Shown here: in pieces, positions 38,769-40,323 of the stretch | Numbering within the stretch: position 1 is the stretch's first letter | Layout: every line of letters starts with the position of its first letter | Origin: a bacterium | Lineage (GTDB): Bacteria > Patescibacteriota > Minisyncoccia > UBA6257 > WO2-44-18 | Assembly: GCA_030698695.1 (NCBI GenBank) | Contig: JAUYMR010000017.1 | Coordinates: forward strand, 1-40,323 | Direction: 5' to 3' | Length of the DNA: 40,323 nucleotides | Notes under the pieces: model-generated | The model's input: only the letters and a program-made list of their open reading frames with translations | The model's database searches: none | What the model was told of the DNA's origin: nothing | Translations under genes and position numbers: made by a program

Positions 38769-39479
38769 ATGAAAGCAATAATTTTAGCGGCGGGAGAGGG
38801 TATCCGTATGCGCCCGCTGACCTTAGAAAAACCGAAACCATTATTGGAGGTAACGGGCAAACCATTATTGCGACATATTTATGAATCTTTGCCCGATGTT
38901 ATTGATGAGGTTGTTTTAGTCGTGGGCTATAAAGGGGATCTTATTAAAAAACATTTTGGATCAGAATTCGCCGGTAAAAAAATAAGTTATGTTGAACAGT
39001 TGGAAAAGCTGGGCACAGCTCATGCCTTGGGGTTGTGTCGACCCCATTTATCAGAGGGCGAGAAATTTTTATTGCTTTATGCCGATGATTTACAGCATAA
39101 GGAATCTATGACGAGATTATTGCGCCATGACAACGCTTTATTGGTTCACAAAGTTGAAGATCCGCGCCGTTTTGGAGTGGTTGTAACTAATGATGGGGGT
39201 AAGATATTGGATATAGAAGAGAAGCCGAAAAATCCTAAAACTAATTTAGTTGCCATCGGGGTGTATGTTTTAAATTATAATATCTTCAAATACGAATTGC
39301 ATGAAAAGAAAAACGGAGAGTATTTTTTAACCGATATGATAAAGTCTATGATCAAAGATCAAGACGTGTTTGCCGAAGAGACAAGTTTTTGGCATCCGAT
39401 TGGTTATCCCGAAGATTTAAAAAAGGCCGAGATAATCTTGAGCCAACGTTTTCAAGGCGATGTCGCTGATCCGAAATGA
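38769..39479 (+). CDS. Sugar-nucleotide (NTP) transferase
   Basis: A 236-aa nucleotidyltransferase of the RmlA/GlmU N-terminal type. The signature LAAGEGIRMRPLTLEKPKPL is at 6-25 (split here into LAAGEG and RMRPLT for reading), with YADD for metal binding and the GVYVLN/EYFLTDM segments. It makes NDP-sugars from NTP and sugar-1-phosphate for wall or surface glycans; the sugar is not readable. There is no C-terminal left-handed beta-helix, so it is not full-length GlmU. Follows murC by 8 nt and is likely cotranscribed. Confidence 0.9.
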   Translation: MKAIILAAGEGIRMRPLTLEKPKPLLEVTGKPLLRHIYESLPDVIDEVVLVVGYKGDLIKKHFGSEFAGKKISYVEQLEKLGTAHALGLCRPHLSEGEKFLLLYADDLQHKESMTRLLRHDNALLVHKVEDPRRFGVVVTNDGGKILDIEEKPKNPKTNLVAIGVYVLNYNIFKYELHEKKNGEYFLTDMIKSMIKDQDVFAEETSFWHPIGYPEDLKKAEIILSQRFQGDVADPK

Positions 39480-39516
39480 GCATGGCAGAAAATGTATTTA
39501 TTAAAAAATGAATTTT

Positions 39517-39525
39517 TGCTAAAAT
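39517..39525 (+). promoter_or_regulatory. Extended -10 of the terminal gene
   Basis: TGCTAAAAT with hexamer 39520-39525 ends 6 nt before the ATG at 39532, matching the pgk promoter form. Confidence 0.55.
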
Positions 39526-39531
39526 AAGGTA

Positions 39532-40323
39532 ATGGAAAAGCATCCTCTCCACCTCAAAAACCCCGAATTGCAGACATCTCCCGAAGTGCAACGGGCGGTT
39601 GAGCGTGAGGAGCAGAAAACTGGGGAAAAAGTGCCCAATGACCCGGCTGAGCGCATAGAGGCCTATATGGATCGCCTTGAGAACATCTTTCTCAATCCGG
39701 ACGAGCGAAAACGCGACCGCAACCTTGAAATGTTCAGAGATAAGATATATGACGCGCTCATCATAAAGCGCGAGAATTTTCCCGACAGCTACTTTGAACT
39801 CCAAAAACGCATTGCGCGAGAACGCGGACAAGCAGTCGAAGAAATTCCGGACAACGTCCGAGAGCAGATGATGGATGTGGCCATCGAGGATCAAAGAGCG
39901 TCGCTTGACGCATGGATGGACTATCTTACTTCGGACGACGCAGTTTATCCGGCGTGGTTCAAATATTTCGTTTGGAGAAACGTCACCAAGCTTTCGCAGT
40001 TTGATAAGGAGCGAGGCGAATTCAAAAAGCGCACCGACAGCACGGTCGCTCCGTATCCGGACATTTACCGCGAACCGCTCGCGCAGATCGCTGACATCTA
40101 CGAAAAAATAAAAGCTGACAATAAGAATCTCAAAGAGCCGGAGATCAGAGAAGCCTTTTCAAAGAAATTTCCGAATCTTTATGCCGAGCTCATCTCCAAG
40201 TCTCTCGCCGCTTCGATGGAGAACCGCGAAGAAATTCGCGGAGAATGGGTGAAGTACGAACAAGGGAGAGACGGCGATGCGGAGAAACTTTTTCAATCGC
40301 TAGAAGGCAAGGGCACCGGCTGG
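39532..40323 (+). CDS. Hypothetical helical protein, 3' end beyond the window
   Basis: An open frame of 264 codons from ATG at 39532 to the last base, with no stop. It begins MEKHPLHLKNPELQ and is charged and strongly helical (VQRAVEREEQKTGEKVP, YMDRLENIFLNPDERKR, FELQKRIARERGQAVEE), with an aromatic segment YPAWFKYFVWRNVTKL. The last visible residues are LEGKGTGW. I have a vague association with uncharacterised CPR proteins but cannot assign a family. Codon use switches here to GAC, CTC, GCG, ATC and CGC, unlike the AT-rich neighbours. The -10 is 6 nt from the ATG. Confidence 0.75.
   Translation, partial: MEKHPLHLKNPELQTSPEVQRAVEREEQKTGEKVPNDPAERIEAYMDRLENIFLNPDERKRDRNLEMFRDKIYDALIIKRENFPDSYFELQKRIARERGQAVEEIPDNVREQMMDVAIEDQRASLDAWMDYLTSDDAVYPAWFKYFVWRNVTKLSQFDKERGEFKKRTDSTVAPYPDIYREPLAQIADIYEKIKADNKNLKEPEIREAFSKKFPNLYAELISKSLAASMENREEIRGEWVKYEQGRDGDAEKLFQSLEGKGTGW

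Noticed and set aside
39352-39894. 180-aa minus-strand ORF at the right end
   Set aside because: It is the shadow of the long plus-strand frame starting at 39532, which has a promoter and continuous coding character.

Overview
The window looks like a Candidate Phyla Radiation (Patescibacteria) chromosome, most probably a Parcubacteria/ABY1-like lineage. This is inferred from very compact, AT-leaning gene packing, shortened housekeeping proteins (Pgk 336 aa, HrcA 228 aa, MurC 425 aa), presence of bL9, several protein families I associate with this group, and the small GIY-YIG protein. TGA is used as a stop (for example in hrcA), so a recoded UGA is not indicated. The lineage call rests on reading alone.

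Layout. 1-640: tRNA-Ser(GGA) with a GIY-YIG gene wedged between the tRNA and a broken 5' copy of the same tRNA. 644-4451: site-2 protease, then rpsL-rpsG-fusA without tuf. 4499-6045: three type IV pilin-like genes. 6102-10314: fmt (minus strand), then a plus-strand run of a small conserved protein, def, thpR, a CtpA-type protease and rplI, meeting rpmA tail to tail. 10443-14292: a 45-aa membrane peptide, an NDH-2-like flavoprotein, pgk, a DHH phosphoesterase and an RNase HI. 14279-14606: a promoter-to-terminator unit for a structured non-coding RNA of about 290 nt that I cannot assign. 14749-15969: a membrane-anchored Ig/cadherin-like surface protein. 16071-16428: RNase P RNA. 17041-21498: CIRCE-controlled hrcA-grpE-dnaK-dnaJ. 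21577-25788: a large Ser/Thr kinase with a sulfatase-modifying-factor domain, small membrane proteins and tRNA-Lys(UUU). 25944-28049: secDF. 28096-36151: a sigma-region-4/HARE-HTH regulator and a membrane/ATPase locus with two VirD4/TraG-like ATPases. 36224-39479: efp, an orphan, murC and a nucleotidyltransferase. 39532-end: a gene cut by the window edge.

How it works together. The island is mostly core biology: translation (S12, S7, EF-G, bL9, bL27, EF-P, Fmt, Def), RNA processing (RNase P), protein folding, Sec export, envelope building (MurC, sugar-nucleotide transferase) and cell-surface structures (pilins, surface Ig protein, VirD4-like machinery).

The most notable pattern is expression architecture. 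At least twelve genes have a -10 hexamer ending 6 or 7 nt before the ATG, which predicts leaderless mRNAs. Only four protein genes, all isolated single-gene units, carry clear Shine-Dalgarno sequences, and these have leaders of about 27-41 nt. The unassigned ncRNA at 14313-14606 is the strongest candidate for something undescribed.
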